The translations under genes and the position numbers were made by a program. A stretch of 64,000 bases of DNA, taken from positions 1-64,000 of the forward strand of contig QJNS01000091.1 of assembly GCA_004154925.1 (NCBI GenBank). Direction: 5' to 3'. Source of the stretch: Monosporascus cannonballus (lineage: Eukaryota > Ascomycota > Sordariomycetes > Xylariales). The notes beneath the pieces were generated by a model that worked only from the letters and a program-made list of their open reading frames with translations, made no database searches and was not told the DNA's origin. Position 1 is the stretch's first letter, and each line of letters begins with the position of its first letter. This document shows, in pieces, positions 23,781-35,615 of the stretch.

Positions 23781-24286
23781 AATAGGACGGGTCAATGTCT
23801 CAGGTAGAATACTAAAAGAAGGGAAAGGGGGCGACTACCAAAGAAACGTCCATGATTGCGCTGCCAAATCAGGCGTCACCTACATCGATCGAATTAACCC
23901 ACCTCTTCTTAACTAGCGATTTTGATGCTGCTTTGAAATCGCGTTCCCTTCTTCGGTGTTCTTCGGTTGATGTCCGGCTTAGGTAAGCTACACGAAATAC
24001 CACGCAACCACATGGCAAAAGTGGGAGGAGGAGCATCGGCGCGTAAACGTCAAAATCACCGACCTTTAAAGCCACGTGACTGGCCGGTACCTCGAAATTC
24101 TGGAGCTTCAAGGTTCTCGTCATCCAACAACCCCAAAGCTCAGGGTGAGAATCGCCAATCCCAAAGGCGATAACACCAATTGAGGCCTACCACCGCTGTC
24201 AGGTCAAACCTGCGACATCACGCCATATTGTAGGAGGGAAGCAAGAATATCCATAATCAGGGATCGGGCTCCCCCGAGGCGCAAAT
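23781..24286. promoter_or_regulatory. divergent CCS1 / MRPL23 promoter region
   Basis: 506 bp separate the start codons of two divergent genes, so both promoters must lie here. I see no clear TATA box or copper-response element. Confidence 0.5.
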
Positions 24287-24913
24287 ATGTCGCAGACGAT
24301 CGGGCTGGTAAGCTCCCCTTCCCCTTCACGGCTCCTCTAACTTGTATGGCCTTGATGTCGGTCAGCAAGTAGCTCACATGCAGCCTTCTTTTAGACGAGA
24401 CTGGGCTACTCGCGGGTATGGCACCACATCTCGGCGACGGCGCCGCACCCGACGCTGTCAACGCAACCGAACGTAACGCCGCCGTCGCTCGGGCGCCTCG
24501 CCTCGCGCATCGCCGTGATACTGATGGGCAAGCACAAGCCGATCTGGGACCCGTCGACGGACTGCGGCGACTATGTGGTGGTGACGAACTGCGCGGGGCT
24601 GCACCTCACGGGCCACAAGAAGTGGCGGAAGATGTACTATCGCCACAACACGCGGCCCGGCAGCCTGCGCAGCGTGACCATGGACGTCCTCATGGAGAAG
24701 CACGGCGGCGCCGAGGTGCTGCGCAAGGCCGTCAGCGGCATGCTGCCCAAGAATCGGCTGCGAGACAAGAGGCTCGCGCGCCTGAAGGCCTTCGAGGGCG
24801 ACGCACATCCCTACAAGCACAATCTGATCAGGTTTGGCGGTGTCGAGGTTGGTAGGGAGGGGTGGGAGGATGCCGTGAAGGCTATCAGGCAGGCAGGTCT
24901 AGAGAGGTTATAG
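24287..24913 (+). CDS. MRPL23: mitochondrial large-subunit ribosomal protein uL13m
   Basis: Exon 1 (24287-24307) encodes only seven residues, MSQTIGL. After an 87 bp intron (GTAAGC...TTTTAG), exon 2 (24395-24913) completes 179 residues. The ribosomal L13 fold is clear: HHISA, SLGRLASRIAVILMGKHKP, DCGDYVVVTNCAGL, YYRHNTRPGSL, VSGMLPKNRLRDKRL and FEGDAHPYKHN. The fungal mitochondrial version carries this short N-terminus, and the length is as usual. It is a structural protein of the mitoribosome large subunit. Exon 2 is much richer in G and C than the flanks. Confidence 0.94.
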
Positions 24914-25421
24914 TGAGTGAGGGGAATTCGTATTCTGGCCTGGTTAGGTGGCACCTCTCAAGTAACCCCTGGGGAGACAAGATTTCAGGGACAAAGAACA
25001 GCCGCTGCTGAAATTGTGCGGCTCTGTATTTCTATCTGTTTCGTACCACGAAAGTGTACACGTATAATGAACGAAAGCATCTCACGACACTACGGTATGA
25101 TTTATGAACTGCGAGGGACATGATGCCGAAAATACAATTCAAGGCGACCCCAATAGGTTGCTGGATCGATATCGGGAGTTAAAGTTAGGACTGACTGATC
25201 GACATTAGGAGCATATTCCCAATAAAAACGAAAGACAATCTCAGAGACGCTGAACATCTTGATTGGTACGGTGTCTAATGATAGGTATTATAGCCGCTGC
25301 GATGACCATAGACAGTTTGACAGAATCTAATAATGATCTACTAAAACAATTGTAGGCCCTCAACCCCGGAATCCCATAAACCACGGATGCGCCGAATCAT
25401 GATTAATTGAGAACCAAAAAG
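24914..25421. other. intergenic between convergent genes
   Basis: 508 bp between the 3' ends of MRPL23 (+) and uricase (-). It is AT-rich and holds only 3' untranslated sequence as far as I can see. Confidence 0.5.
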
Positions 25422-26367
25422 CTAAGAACGCGAAACCGTGCACTTGATGAGACCGTTAGGGCCGGATTGAGGAGCGTAGACCTCTGCGTCCTTGCCCGTG
25501 TTCTTGAGGCCCTTGTGCCACGACAGGTCTACGAGGAGTTTAGTTAGCAAGCGAGCTTCTACCGGGGCTGGGTGCAAAAAACTTACCGATCTCAAAGTAG
25601 TGCTTGTTGGGGAGCGCTAACGAGACCGACGCAACACCCGGGGCAGCCTCTAGGATCTTCTCGCTCATCTTGTACATGGTGGCCTGGACCGAGGGGCTGT
25701 CCTCCTCGGCGAACGTCTTGAGGCAGATGTTGCGGGCGTCCTCCCACGCCTTGTCAAACGCACCCACCTTCTCCTTGAGGGCCGCCAGCGTCGGGAACGT
25801 CGTCCACTTCCAGGTGGCGTCCACGTCTGTCGACAGGATGCGGTCCCAGGTCTCGGGCAGTGTCGTGAACTCGTCCCGCACGAAGCCGTGGAACTGGGAG
25901 CCCGTGCTCTTGAGGACCAGCAGCTTCGCGATACCACTCGTGACTTCGATACCCTCGCGCGTGACCCGGACCTCGGCGTTGCGCGTCTCCTCGCCGTCTC
26001 GCAGGAAGCTGTGCGGGTGCGGCTTGCCGTCGACCACCATGCGCGTCCAGCGGTGCACCACGACGCTCACGTTGGCGGCGCTGATGTGCGGGTACGTGTC
26101 CAGGAAGTGCTGGCCCAGGATGCTCGCGTACAGTTCCGGCGGGTTGACCGGGTGCTCCTTGGCCTTGATGTAGATAGTGTTCTTGATCGAGTCCGTCGCT
26201 ACCACGACGCTGTTGTCCGCTTTCGTGTACGACTCCTCAATCTGGCCCTCCAGCATACAGCACACGGTCATCTCCGTCACCGACTGTGTACCCGCGGCCT
26301 CGTCCCTGTGGACCTTGTAGACTCGGACATTGTCCTTGCCGTAGCGTGCTGCAGATAAGATAGCCAT
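25422..26367 (-). CDS. urate oxidase (uricase)
   Basis: Exon 1 (26367-25587) and exon 2 (25528-25422), with a 58 bp intron (GTAAGT...CGTAG), give 295 residues. Uricase landmarks are complete: RYGKDNVRVYKV near the N-terminus with the catalytic Lys; ATDSIKNT with the Thr and Asp of the active site; HRWTRMVVDGKPHPHSF; FVRDEFTTLPETWDRI with the substrate Arg; SVQATMYKM with the substrate Gln; LPNKHYFEIDLSWHKG. It oxidises urate to 5-hydroxyisourate plus hydrogen peroxide, the first step of purine breakdown to allantoin, normally in peroxisomes. The C-terminus reads CTVSRS and then a TAG stop; I see no terminal SKL-type peroxisomal signal, which many fungal uricases carry. No other purine-catabolism gene is near. 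Confidence 0.94.
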
Positions 26368-29300
26368 CGATGCAATTACAGTGTCTTAATGAATATGAAG
26401 AGAAAATGAGAGGTAGGAAGGTGAGAAGACTCGTGATTTCTAATAAATAGTTAGACGCCACTCTCTAAGTGATGTGACGCAATAGAGGATGGTCTACTGT
26501 AGGTGCACCTGGGTGAATGGATAGAGGCAGTCGTGATGCACGGGCTAGCAGGGGGAAGGGCCTATGAGGATTTGTGAATCACTATCCTGACAAGAGGCAT
26601 CAGATGGCGGAGGCGAGGTTACGCGTTTATATATCTATCTACCCAACAGGACACGGAAGGTTTGTTGGCTGTGTTTCGAGCTAGGAGACCGGATAAGACG
26701 CAACCGCAGCAACCCAAGCTATCAGGATGCAACGACCCCAGACTTCGTAACAAAGCTCGACGCTACACCCAGCCCATGTATTGGCACTTCCCTCTCCCAC
26801 GGTCTGAGCCCACCTGGGTAGCGGCGTCACGCTGGTCCTCAACGAATAGGAGCTGGGAAGGGATGTCTGAGACATATGGGCCTAAGTTTGCCGAGATGTG
26901 GGGAGTGAGATGAGCTCCCCAGGCGCGACTCAGCGAGTCGTGGTGCTTTGTGTCATCCGGAGCTCGCCGGCGGCGGTAGGTTCCTTGGGGCTGCTGGCCG
27001 GCGTTGGCCACGTCTGGACAAAAACATCAGGCGGTTTTTGAATAATAGAATCCCTCGAGCCCGCACCGGTCCTGCCAAACCCGTCCTCGCGAAATAATGC
27101 GATACGGCTTATCTTTTTCTCTTTCAGACAAACCCCCGTGATTGCGTCTTCCCAAACGCTCTCTAAATACCAGGGTCACGTCGGTCTGTCCCTAAGATCA
27201 ACTCAAAGAGTGGCCTCGAGGACATGGCGTGGAAGTCGGGTTGAAGGGGGATTTGTCTGCCCGTCTCCATACACTATTACTACAAGGGGTTGTGTAACGA
27301 GCGCGGGATTCACTCAGGATGGTTGCGCGCTGAAAAGGTTTGCGCGCAGTGGTACCCATTACTACCTACTATTTGCGGGGTCCCAAGCTCGAAAGATTTA
27401 CTTAACGCCGGACAACAGCACTCATGTCCGTCCGTGACTGAGCGGAGGCCGAAGTTCGACCTCCCACAAGCAGCGACGCATGCGCTCCTGGGAACGCTGG
27501 CTTCAAAGCAAAAGGAGGACGCAGCACGGCTCTGCCTGCAACTTTTGCGTGCGCGAGCTCCTCCCAGAGAAAAAGAACCCGGGCGAGTAAGCTGTTCAGT
27601 GCTGGAACTGCGGGTAACTGAGGCGGCAAACCCAGAAAAAGGACTTCCTCGGAAAGGCAATACCTTAAAAAAAATCCGCTGGCGGCTCTGTTTCGGGGGA
27701 ACATTCTTTTCCATCCACCAGCGGAAATGAGGGTTGCTGTTTACCAGCTTTGAGCCCCTTAAGGAGACGGGAAACTATCTGGCTAACCACCTAGAGAGAT
27801 CATATGATTCAAGCAATAAAAAAAAAGGAATGTTCCATTGCGTAATGCTTTGGCGATCTTGCATTCGGTCTGTGTCGACTCGGCTATACACATTATAATG
27901 TTGTGTTATCTTCCATTACTCGACGCCGAGGTGGGATTGCTACCGGTGACCGAGACAGACTCCTGAATGTGGAAGCCATCAAAATTGTAATGGAATTCGG
28001 AGGTTGGACTGGAGTTTAGGGTCTTAGTGCGTGCATATTGCATAAAGCGTCATATGCCACTAAAGCACCCATCTCTTGGGTTGTCGTCCTAATTATCAAG
28101 ATGTGGACATCGCTAGCAATGGGAAACCACCAGTCGTCTCACAGATGGCTCGCAGACATGAACACCTATCCACTACGTATAATCGTAAATCCCAGGGAGC
28201 GTCCATGGACAAGATTTGATGACTCAGTCCCCACCAACTCGTCCTATTTATAATCACCGTCCCGGGAAAATGTGAACAGCTGTTAACAACGACCGCACTT
28301 CTAAGCCAATATGCGAGGGTCATTGGACCGTAGGTAGGACCCCTTCCAAGTGGCTAGTTTGAATTGGTAGTTGGACGCTGATTAACAGGTTACAACCTGT
28401 ACGAGAGTGAAAATAGCCACGGACAGGCCCAAAGTAACATTTCCTGTTTTCCAACCCCATGTTGATGCCTTGATTTGCATTGCCCTACAGCAAGGCAAAC
28501 GGCCTCGTCTAACTAGGTATTCATGGGACTCCTCAGAGAGTACCATCGAGGTATATTAGAACGACATGAGGCGGTGTGCATGGCAGGATCATGGCCTGGC
28601 TTCTTCTCCGTTGTCTAAGTTGCCATTTACTCAGGCTTTAAGCTATTGGAGACTGCTTTGTTGGTATGGTGGTTGGAGGTCGATCATTGTATGTACCTGG
28701 GAGATTTGGTTAAGTGAGCAACTGGTTATCTCCGGATCTATGATATTTTCCATCTGAAGCTACCATAAATGTGTCTAATTAGTGACCAACATCAGAACCA
28801 GCCTCTTAGTCTTACGCCTGTTAATCTTCAATCTGGATGTGACCAAAAACGTTCTGCTAAGCTTCACTGTCTCCAGGCTCAGCTCGACGATACTAGGCGA
28901 GTCTACCGTGTTTGAAGTGAGGATGTCGTGAACTACCTATTTTACTTCGGTACGCAACTGAACCATTTATGATACAGTCTAAACGAGGAAGGGGTCACTG
29001 AGAATCAAAGGGGGCATATACTGATGGGGGATACCCTATACATCTCTATATGACACTGGTGATTCAAAACTATCCCAGTTCTTGGTTTGGCTATAAATAG
29101 GGACTCCGAGGGAACTGTCACTGCGGCTGAGAGTGTCAACTTGGGAATCTCCGGGACTTCCCTAAGATGATATACGACCAGACTGGACCAGTCAGTACCA
29201 CTCGGGAGTCCTGTATGATTTCCCGGACTCGAGCAATGGCCTATCTACCGTGGACGACGCTGTGGGCAAAAAGGACCAGCTGGTAATCCGGCACAAGAAC

Positions 29301-30601
29301 AATGATATACGTGAACCTTGGAAAACATATATTACCAGAAGCTGTTCCGAACGGGGGCGTCTCGAGGGGAGAGTGACATCAAGCCATGGAGATCATATGT
29401 TCAGGGAACAGACAGTTCGGATTTAACGGGGTCAGCATTGGGACCGAGTTTCCAGGATTGTCCAGTGAAGAAATGACGGATCTGGCTTATCCACAGGGAA
29501 GCTATGGCTTTCGCCTATGAAATTCGGGCTCGGATGTCACTAATGAAGAGTTCCGGTATTACCAGCTGTAGACCAATGCTATATCTATTGCTACACACAG
29601 AAGACATCTAGCTTAGGTATACATAGGTAGTTACTACCGACTCTTGATAAAGTTGGGTAGTTCGGAGTTACAACCATTACGATAAATGGCATCCGATGGG
29701 TAGAAAAGAATGCTTCAAGATTTGATATGTCGGTACTCAAGTTGGCCTGAGTTGCAAAGTGCATATAAGCCGGATGAGGCTAGTTAGGGCTAGAGTTATA
29801 TTGTGCTACCCAAACTTACACTGATGCAACAACCCCACCCCCAGCCCGCCCCTCCAGCATTCTTGGCACGCCCTGGTTCAAGTGGAGTGTCGGCCGCACC
29901 TTAGGTAACACCCTAAACTTGGTCGAACTCATCAATCCCACCTGGCACTTGGGTATCTGCCTACTAATTATGGTGGATGGGATGAGAGACCCGTGATAAA
30001 GCCAACCGATTTGGACTCTTCCAGTGCTGATGGTATTTATAATAGCCATCATATAGCTCTTTTGCCACTGCCAGATTTGATCTGTGCATTTGCTTTTTAA
30101 GCCGATAGCATTTCCAGCTAAAATAGTCACAGGGCAGGGCAGGGCAGAGGTCAAAGCATTCAATTATAAACTCACTGGGTTGGATGGTTGCTGGCCGTAA
30201 CACACTCGCTGAACCTCGTCGTCGCTGCCTCAACCAACAGGTCGGTTCTGATATGTGACATCACAGCAAATCACAACACGTTCACGTATAACGAAACCGA
30301 AGACTTTCCCCTGGATCGCCAACTGCCAAAACAACAGCAACCCTATACCTTCTTCAATCTCGCCGAAGCCTTCCCTCCCAACTCTGCCAACCTCCGAGAT
30401 CGCCGCGATTACTGTCGACCTCCTTTTCCGTCGCCTTCTTTGTCCCTGGTCTGACCTTGTCACATGCTCTTTATGCCATTCCTTCGAAGCGAACCATATT
30501 TGCGACCGAGATCTCCCAGATCATCTATGCGACTGTTATAAGCGAATGACCTGCCAGCGGGAATTGTCCCAGACGGCGGATATTGGGCTGGGACTGCGAC
30601 C
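26368..30601. other. intergenic, no gene recognised
   Basis: 4.2 kb between divergent genes (uricase - and the TORC2 subunit +). The last 400 bp before 30602 are pyrimidine-rich and probably promoter and leader, with at least one upstream ATG (30545). An open stretch at 27290-27730 and fragments around 29100-29560 match no family I know. A short GGGCA tandem lies near 30134. Confidence 0.5.
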
Positions 30602-33600
30602 ATGCTAAGTAGCTCTGCCGTGCCACCGCAGAAATCCTTCAATACGCAAAATTCTGCCTCGTCCAATCCCGCCGTTTTGGCTGGCCGCACGAGCCTAGAT
30701 CGGGATGGTTCCTCCCTTCGGCCGCCCATCTCCAACTCCGGAGTGCGGAACGTATCAGGGTCGACCGTGTCCTTTGCGCCCAGTGGCCCTTCCCTCAACC
30801 CCTCACCCGGACCGGGCAGTTTCAGTTCTGAATTGCGCAGTCAGATGATGATATCGAGGGCAGGTTCGAGGGCGGAAGCCTATAACTTGGACAAGCTAGA
30901 TGAGGATGATGGGTTTGAAGTCGAGCATACCCTTGCTGCCCTGAACGATTCGCTCAACCGTGAGTTGAAGATCAGAGAAGGGAGCGAGAACTTGCTCGAG
31001 GCATTGAATGCCAAGAAGGCCAAACAGACCAAGGAACAGCGCATCAGGGTTGAGGCTGAACTTACTGCCTCTAATTCGAGGATCAAGGAGTTGAAACAAA
31101 AGATCCACGATGCACAGAGGACTAAGGCAACACCAACCACACCGACAAGGCATCTCACCGATGGTGCGCTCCCGGGTACTGCCGTGCGCTCACCGGCCAG
31201 TGCCTCGAGGAGTGCTATGGGATCTGAGTTTGATGAGCCGACAGAATCGCCAACCTTCGCCCTCGCCGAGATATTACAAGCTCTCGAGGTTGAGGGCATG
31301 ACACCCGAGTACTACGTGGGGCGCGCGAACAGTCTTGTGGATCTCTTCAAGAGGTATCCGACGCTTAAGTATGACCTAGTGTGGTCCATTTTCGGAGATC
31401 GAATGCAGGTCATGCTACTAAGCGGCAGCAGGGAAGTGGTGGCAGCAGGATACAGGATGCTTCGATATGCTATCTCAGACATTGCCTCACTCAAGAAGAT
31501 TCGCAGTCTCAACACGGATTATAGCGTGGTCGTCTCTCTCGCCAAGGATCGAAAGGCCGACGTAGAACGCGAACAAGCTCTCAAATTCGTCCGGGCATTT
31601 CTGGATGTGAAAGGAGGGGTCCGTGAGGTATCTAGAGCACTCGTCAGAACCATTGCCGCCATCGCCGAACAGGCTGAGGATAGGTTGCGGCCAATTTGCA
31701 TAGAAACTCTGGCCGAGATACTAGTGCGAGATCCGGCATTGATCGCAGCGACGGGGGGGATAGCTCCCATGTCAGACGCACTGACAGAGGGTACTTATAA
31801 GTCACCCGAGTCGTTATCTTCCGTATTTCTCTTTTTGCTCGATACTCCACACAGACGCAGATTTTTGCGGGCAGGGTACGGTTTAGAGGTCTTATTCACG
31901 GCATTTACGGATGCCCTATTCTCGTTCGAGGGCGTCGTAAAACAGAACGCTAAGGCAATCGGGTCGGCTCTCAAATCTTGGTCTGGTCTTATGACTCTGT
32001 CTATGTTCGACTTCAGAGCCATCCGATCGTTGATCTCTAGTCTGATGCTACCGAATTCCAGAGTCCGAGACACCATCCTGGACCTTCTTTACTCGCTGCT
32101 CCGTATAAAGCCGCCAGCCTGGGCAACGTCATACCTAGCGGGCCGCCGCTTGACTACGTATGGCAGAGTAACGACACTGAAATCCGGAAATTCTAGCAAA
32201 GGACCAGCGGTTTATGAGGACGATGGTGCTGAGCAGAATTTTGTAGAACATTACACTGCTCTGCTCTTGGTCATCTTCATCAGAGCAGGAATGATGCCCA
32301 GTTTACTTCAGGTTGCACAGGAGGCAGAGGATCCAACTTTAAAGCGGAAAAGTACTCTGCTCATCGGAGAGACATTAAAACTCGCCAGTCGCATCCTTCC
32401 GCCGTCGTGGAGTAGCGAGTTGCAGTTACTCCCCGAGCTTTTCTCGGTGGCCGCCCAGTTCAAGGACAACGAGAAACGGTTCAATGCCACCGGCATCGTA
32501 TACCAAATAAGCAGTGTTAGCCGGACGCTGTACCGGTCATCCCCGTCTGGCTATATGGCCGGCCACCTACCGTCGAGCAGCGCAATAGAACGTCTGGGGC
32601 CCGTAGAAGAAGCACCGAAACCGAGTAACTCAGTCAATACAGACGATACCACGTTTCGCCAGCTCTTGATCGACTCGGGAGTTCTCGGGAGCTCTAATCC
32701 CTCTAAGTGGAACTGGGACGTCGTCCTGCGCATCATCGAAGGCCCCTTGATGAACGGCAAGCGTCTTGAGGAGGCTGTCAAAGCATCAAAGTTCGGGAAG
32801 AGAATCATGAGCTTTTATCGCCCGTTTAAGCATAGGTTCTCTGAAATTAAGAGCACGCGAAATACACAGAAATACGTCCGTGTCGGATGTGCCTTTATTC
32901 ACACGCTACTACAGACCTCTGAGGGGGTGAGGTATCTCACAGATCACAAGCTGCTAAGACAAATAGCGGAATGTCTAGCGCAATGCGATCCGGTAAAAAT
33001 TCCCGCCTACATGAATGTCCGCAAGATTATGTGTTAACCTGTGAGTGCAGACAAGCGGCCTGACCGCGCCGGACCCTATGTTCTCCCGGGACCGCCTAGA
33101 GAATACACTCTGTGGGGGCTACTTCGCTATGTTGGGCGTTTTGAGTAGCGAGCCTAGAGGTCTGCAGATGCTCGAGAGATGGCGAATATTCAACATGGTG
33201 TATCACATCGTCGATCTCAAGCAAAGACCGGATCTCATCAAGCTGCTATTGTCGAATTTCGACTACAGCATTCCTGGCCAGCCTCGCGTGTTACTGTCGA
33301 AGGCGTTAACGGCCGGAACCAAGGAGATCCGAATTCACGCCACGAATGTCCTGCGGAAATTTGCAACATTGCAACGGGTCTCCGTAACGGGCCAGGTCAT
33401 CGCAGACTCCAAATGGGCGATCCAGATGTTGGTGACGCAGCTCTACGACCCAGAAGTAGAAGTGTGTGCTACAGCCGTCAAGATTTTGGAGAAAGCCTGT
33501 AACAACAAGAACATGCTGGAATACATAGTGGAATGCCGGCCGGCCCTCGATCACTTGGGTGAAATTGGAGCGCCTTTACTGCTACGGTTCCTTTCAACGT

Positions 33601-34739
33601 CGATTGGTTATCACTACTTGGATGGCCTCGATTACATTAGCAATGAAATGGACGACTGGTTCCTAGGACGTAATGATACCTATGTTAGTCTTATCGAGGC
33701 TAGCTTGGCGCGTTCCTTCGTTGACACTTTCGACGATCAGCCGAGTCGCATCAGCATCTATGAAGACGAACTGGACAGCGATCCAGACCATCAAGTGCCT
33801 CCTCACTTCTACCGCGAGCTAACCCGGACCAAAGAGGGGTGCAAGTTGCTAGAGGAAAAGGGACACTTTGAGGAATTCGCCACCACAATTCGTGACTACG
33901 GAATGCAGTCGGACGACATAGAGCTCATGACCAAAGTCAAAGGTTGTATGTGGGCGGTCGGGAATGTCGGCTCAATGGAGCTAGGCGCCCCCTTTCTAGA
34001 GGCAACGGATGTTGTGGGGCATATTGTCAAGATCGCGGAGTCCCATGAGGTGATGAGCCTCAGAGGAACGGCATTCTTCGTCCTGGGCCTGATCTCGAGG
34101 TCGTTGCATGGGTTCGAAATGCTTGCAGAACATGGCTGGGAATCTAATACGACTCCGCTTGGAACATCCTTGGGACTATGCATTCCTTCGAATTTGTCCA
34201 ACTTCTTCTCATTTCAACCTTGGAAGCATGTGGTACCCGCATCTATCGAGCTCCCCGACACCCAGAAGACGATACCGGAACCCCCACCAGCAGAGATCAA
34301 GGAAGAAGACGATACGAATCGGCGCATCCTAGAGTTGATGGTCGCGTTAGGCGACATGGTCCTCTACAAGAAGGCTAAGCAAGAGCTACTCCAATTGCGA
34401 CACCGGAAAGTCCCTGGCTTCCGACAGCCTGCTCTCTTCCGCCAGGTCTTGGCTTATCTAGAATTCCACCATTACAGATTACCCGATCGACATCTGGTGA
34501 TCGAACTTTTTGATAAGAGTGTCTTGAGACACATCGTCTACGGCGAGAGCAGTAGTGACGAAGACAACAGCTCCGGCGACGAACAACGGACGGAACGGCA
34601 AAGGAGCGTCAGTAACCCAACCGAGACGGATCACCGAGATGCTGTCGCACTACAACGGCGCCGATCAAAGTCGGCGGCAGGCGGCGGCCCTAAGTTGAAG
34701 GCACATTTGGATACGGCGAGAGCAGCTACTCAAAGATAA
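30602..34739 (+). CDS. TORC2 subunit, Rictor / Tsc11 / Ste16 family
   Basis: Exon 1 (30602-32992) and exon 2 (33051-34739), joined over a 58 bp intron (GTAAAA...GTGCAG), give 1359 residues, normal for fungal Rictor. The order is: a disordered Ser/Pro-rich head (1-80); an HR1/REM-like coiled coil (about 105-175, rich in Lys/Glu); the Rictor N-terminal armadillo/HEAT region (FALAEILQALEVEGMTPEYY onward); the middle domain (ENTLCGGYFAMLGVLS, LERWRIFNMVYHIV); and the conserved tail with KGCMWAVGNVGS and SLRGTAFFVLGLISRS. An acidic, Ser-rich end follows. The exon join restores the family's SGLTAPDPMFSRDRL block. Rictor is the scaffold that defines TOR complex 2 at the plasma membrane, acting on AGC kinases, actin and sphingolipid control. 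Confidence 0.94.
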
Positions 34740-35615
34740 AGGGCCAGCATGAACAGAGGATACTCAACAAGGCGTGGGCGCCGTATGGACCATCTTACAT
34801 GTGACCTTGCATACATTGGTTTGAAGCAGGAAGGACGATTAGTCTCCAGAGCAGGCAGGCGTTTGATGGCCACAGGCGTCCCGACGCGTCTATATGTATT
34901 TATGTGTCCATACTTGGACTGGGTCAGCCGGAGGGTGTGTAGCACGCGTGCACCAGAGACCCCGACACTAGTTTATCGGGCACCTCTGAGTTTCTTCCTA
35001 CCCGCATGGAGGCAGTTTGGTGTTGAGGCGCATTTGAGAAAGGAGATGAACAGCAGCCTAAAAAGGGGGTTGCCGAATGCCCATTTCATCATTTCATACG
35101 GTGAATGCAGTAGGTATAAGTGAATGAATGTCCTAACCCTCCTTGCCAGGTTCTACTCGTATTTCCTCTTTAGTTATGGAAGGGTCTAGATGGAAGGTAG
35201 ACTTACTTTGCAACCCGTATATATTTGTTATCCGAGCCCTCCCCCTTATAACTCATAACTCTGACCCCACTAGACTGCTTACCGGGTGTATCAACATCGA
35301 AATTTATGATTCTCAAACCCAGGCACTTAGATGCTACCTTGATAAAAATGTGCTATAACTCGAGAAGAACAATCCAAAAGAACCGCTTTCAGATGCATAC
35401 GGCTCTGGTGATGTAGCTCCGGATAGCTGTGAGACGCTGAGCTTAGGGCAACTTAAAATGTGACGCCATGAGAATACCCCGCCCCCACTTCGCCTTTTGT
35501 ACTACTCGAGACGGAATTTGTGGGCCGGCCTTGACATTGCGGCTAGATGCGGTCCGGGGGTTTAAGGTAGACTGATAGACTCCTCATATACTTATTTCAT
35601 AGTTTCCATTCGGCA
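34740..35615. other. intergenic
   Basis: 876 bp between two plus-strand genes, holding the Rictor 3' UTR and the THI20 promoter. No coding signal. I looked for a thiamine-pyrophosphate riboswitch consensus here and in the THI20 introns and saw none. Confidence 0.5.

Noticed and set aside
27290..27730. 146-codon plus-strand frame upstream of the TORC2 gene
   Set aside because: The antisense frame is nearly as long and composition gives no clear strand; no family recognised.
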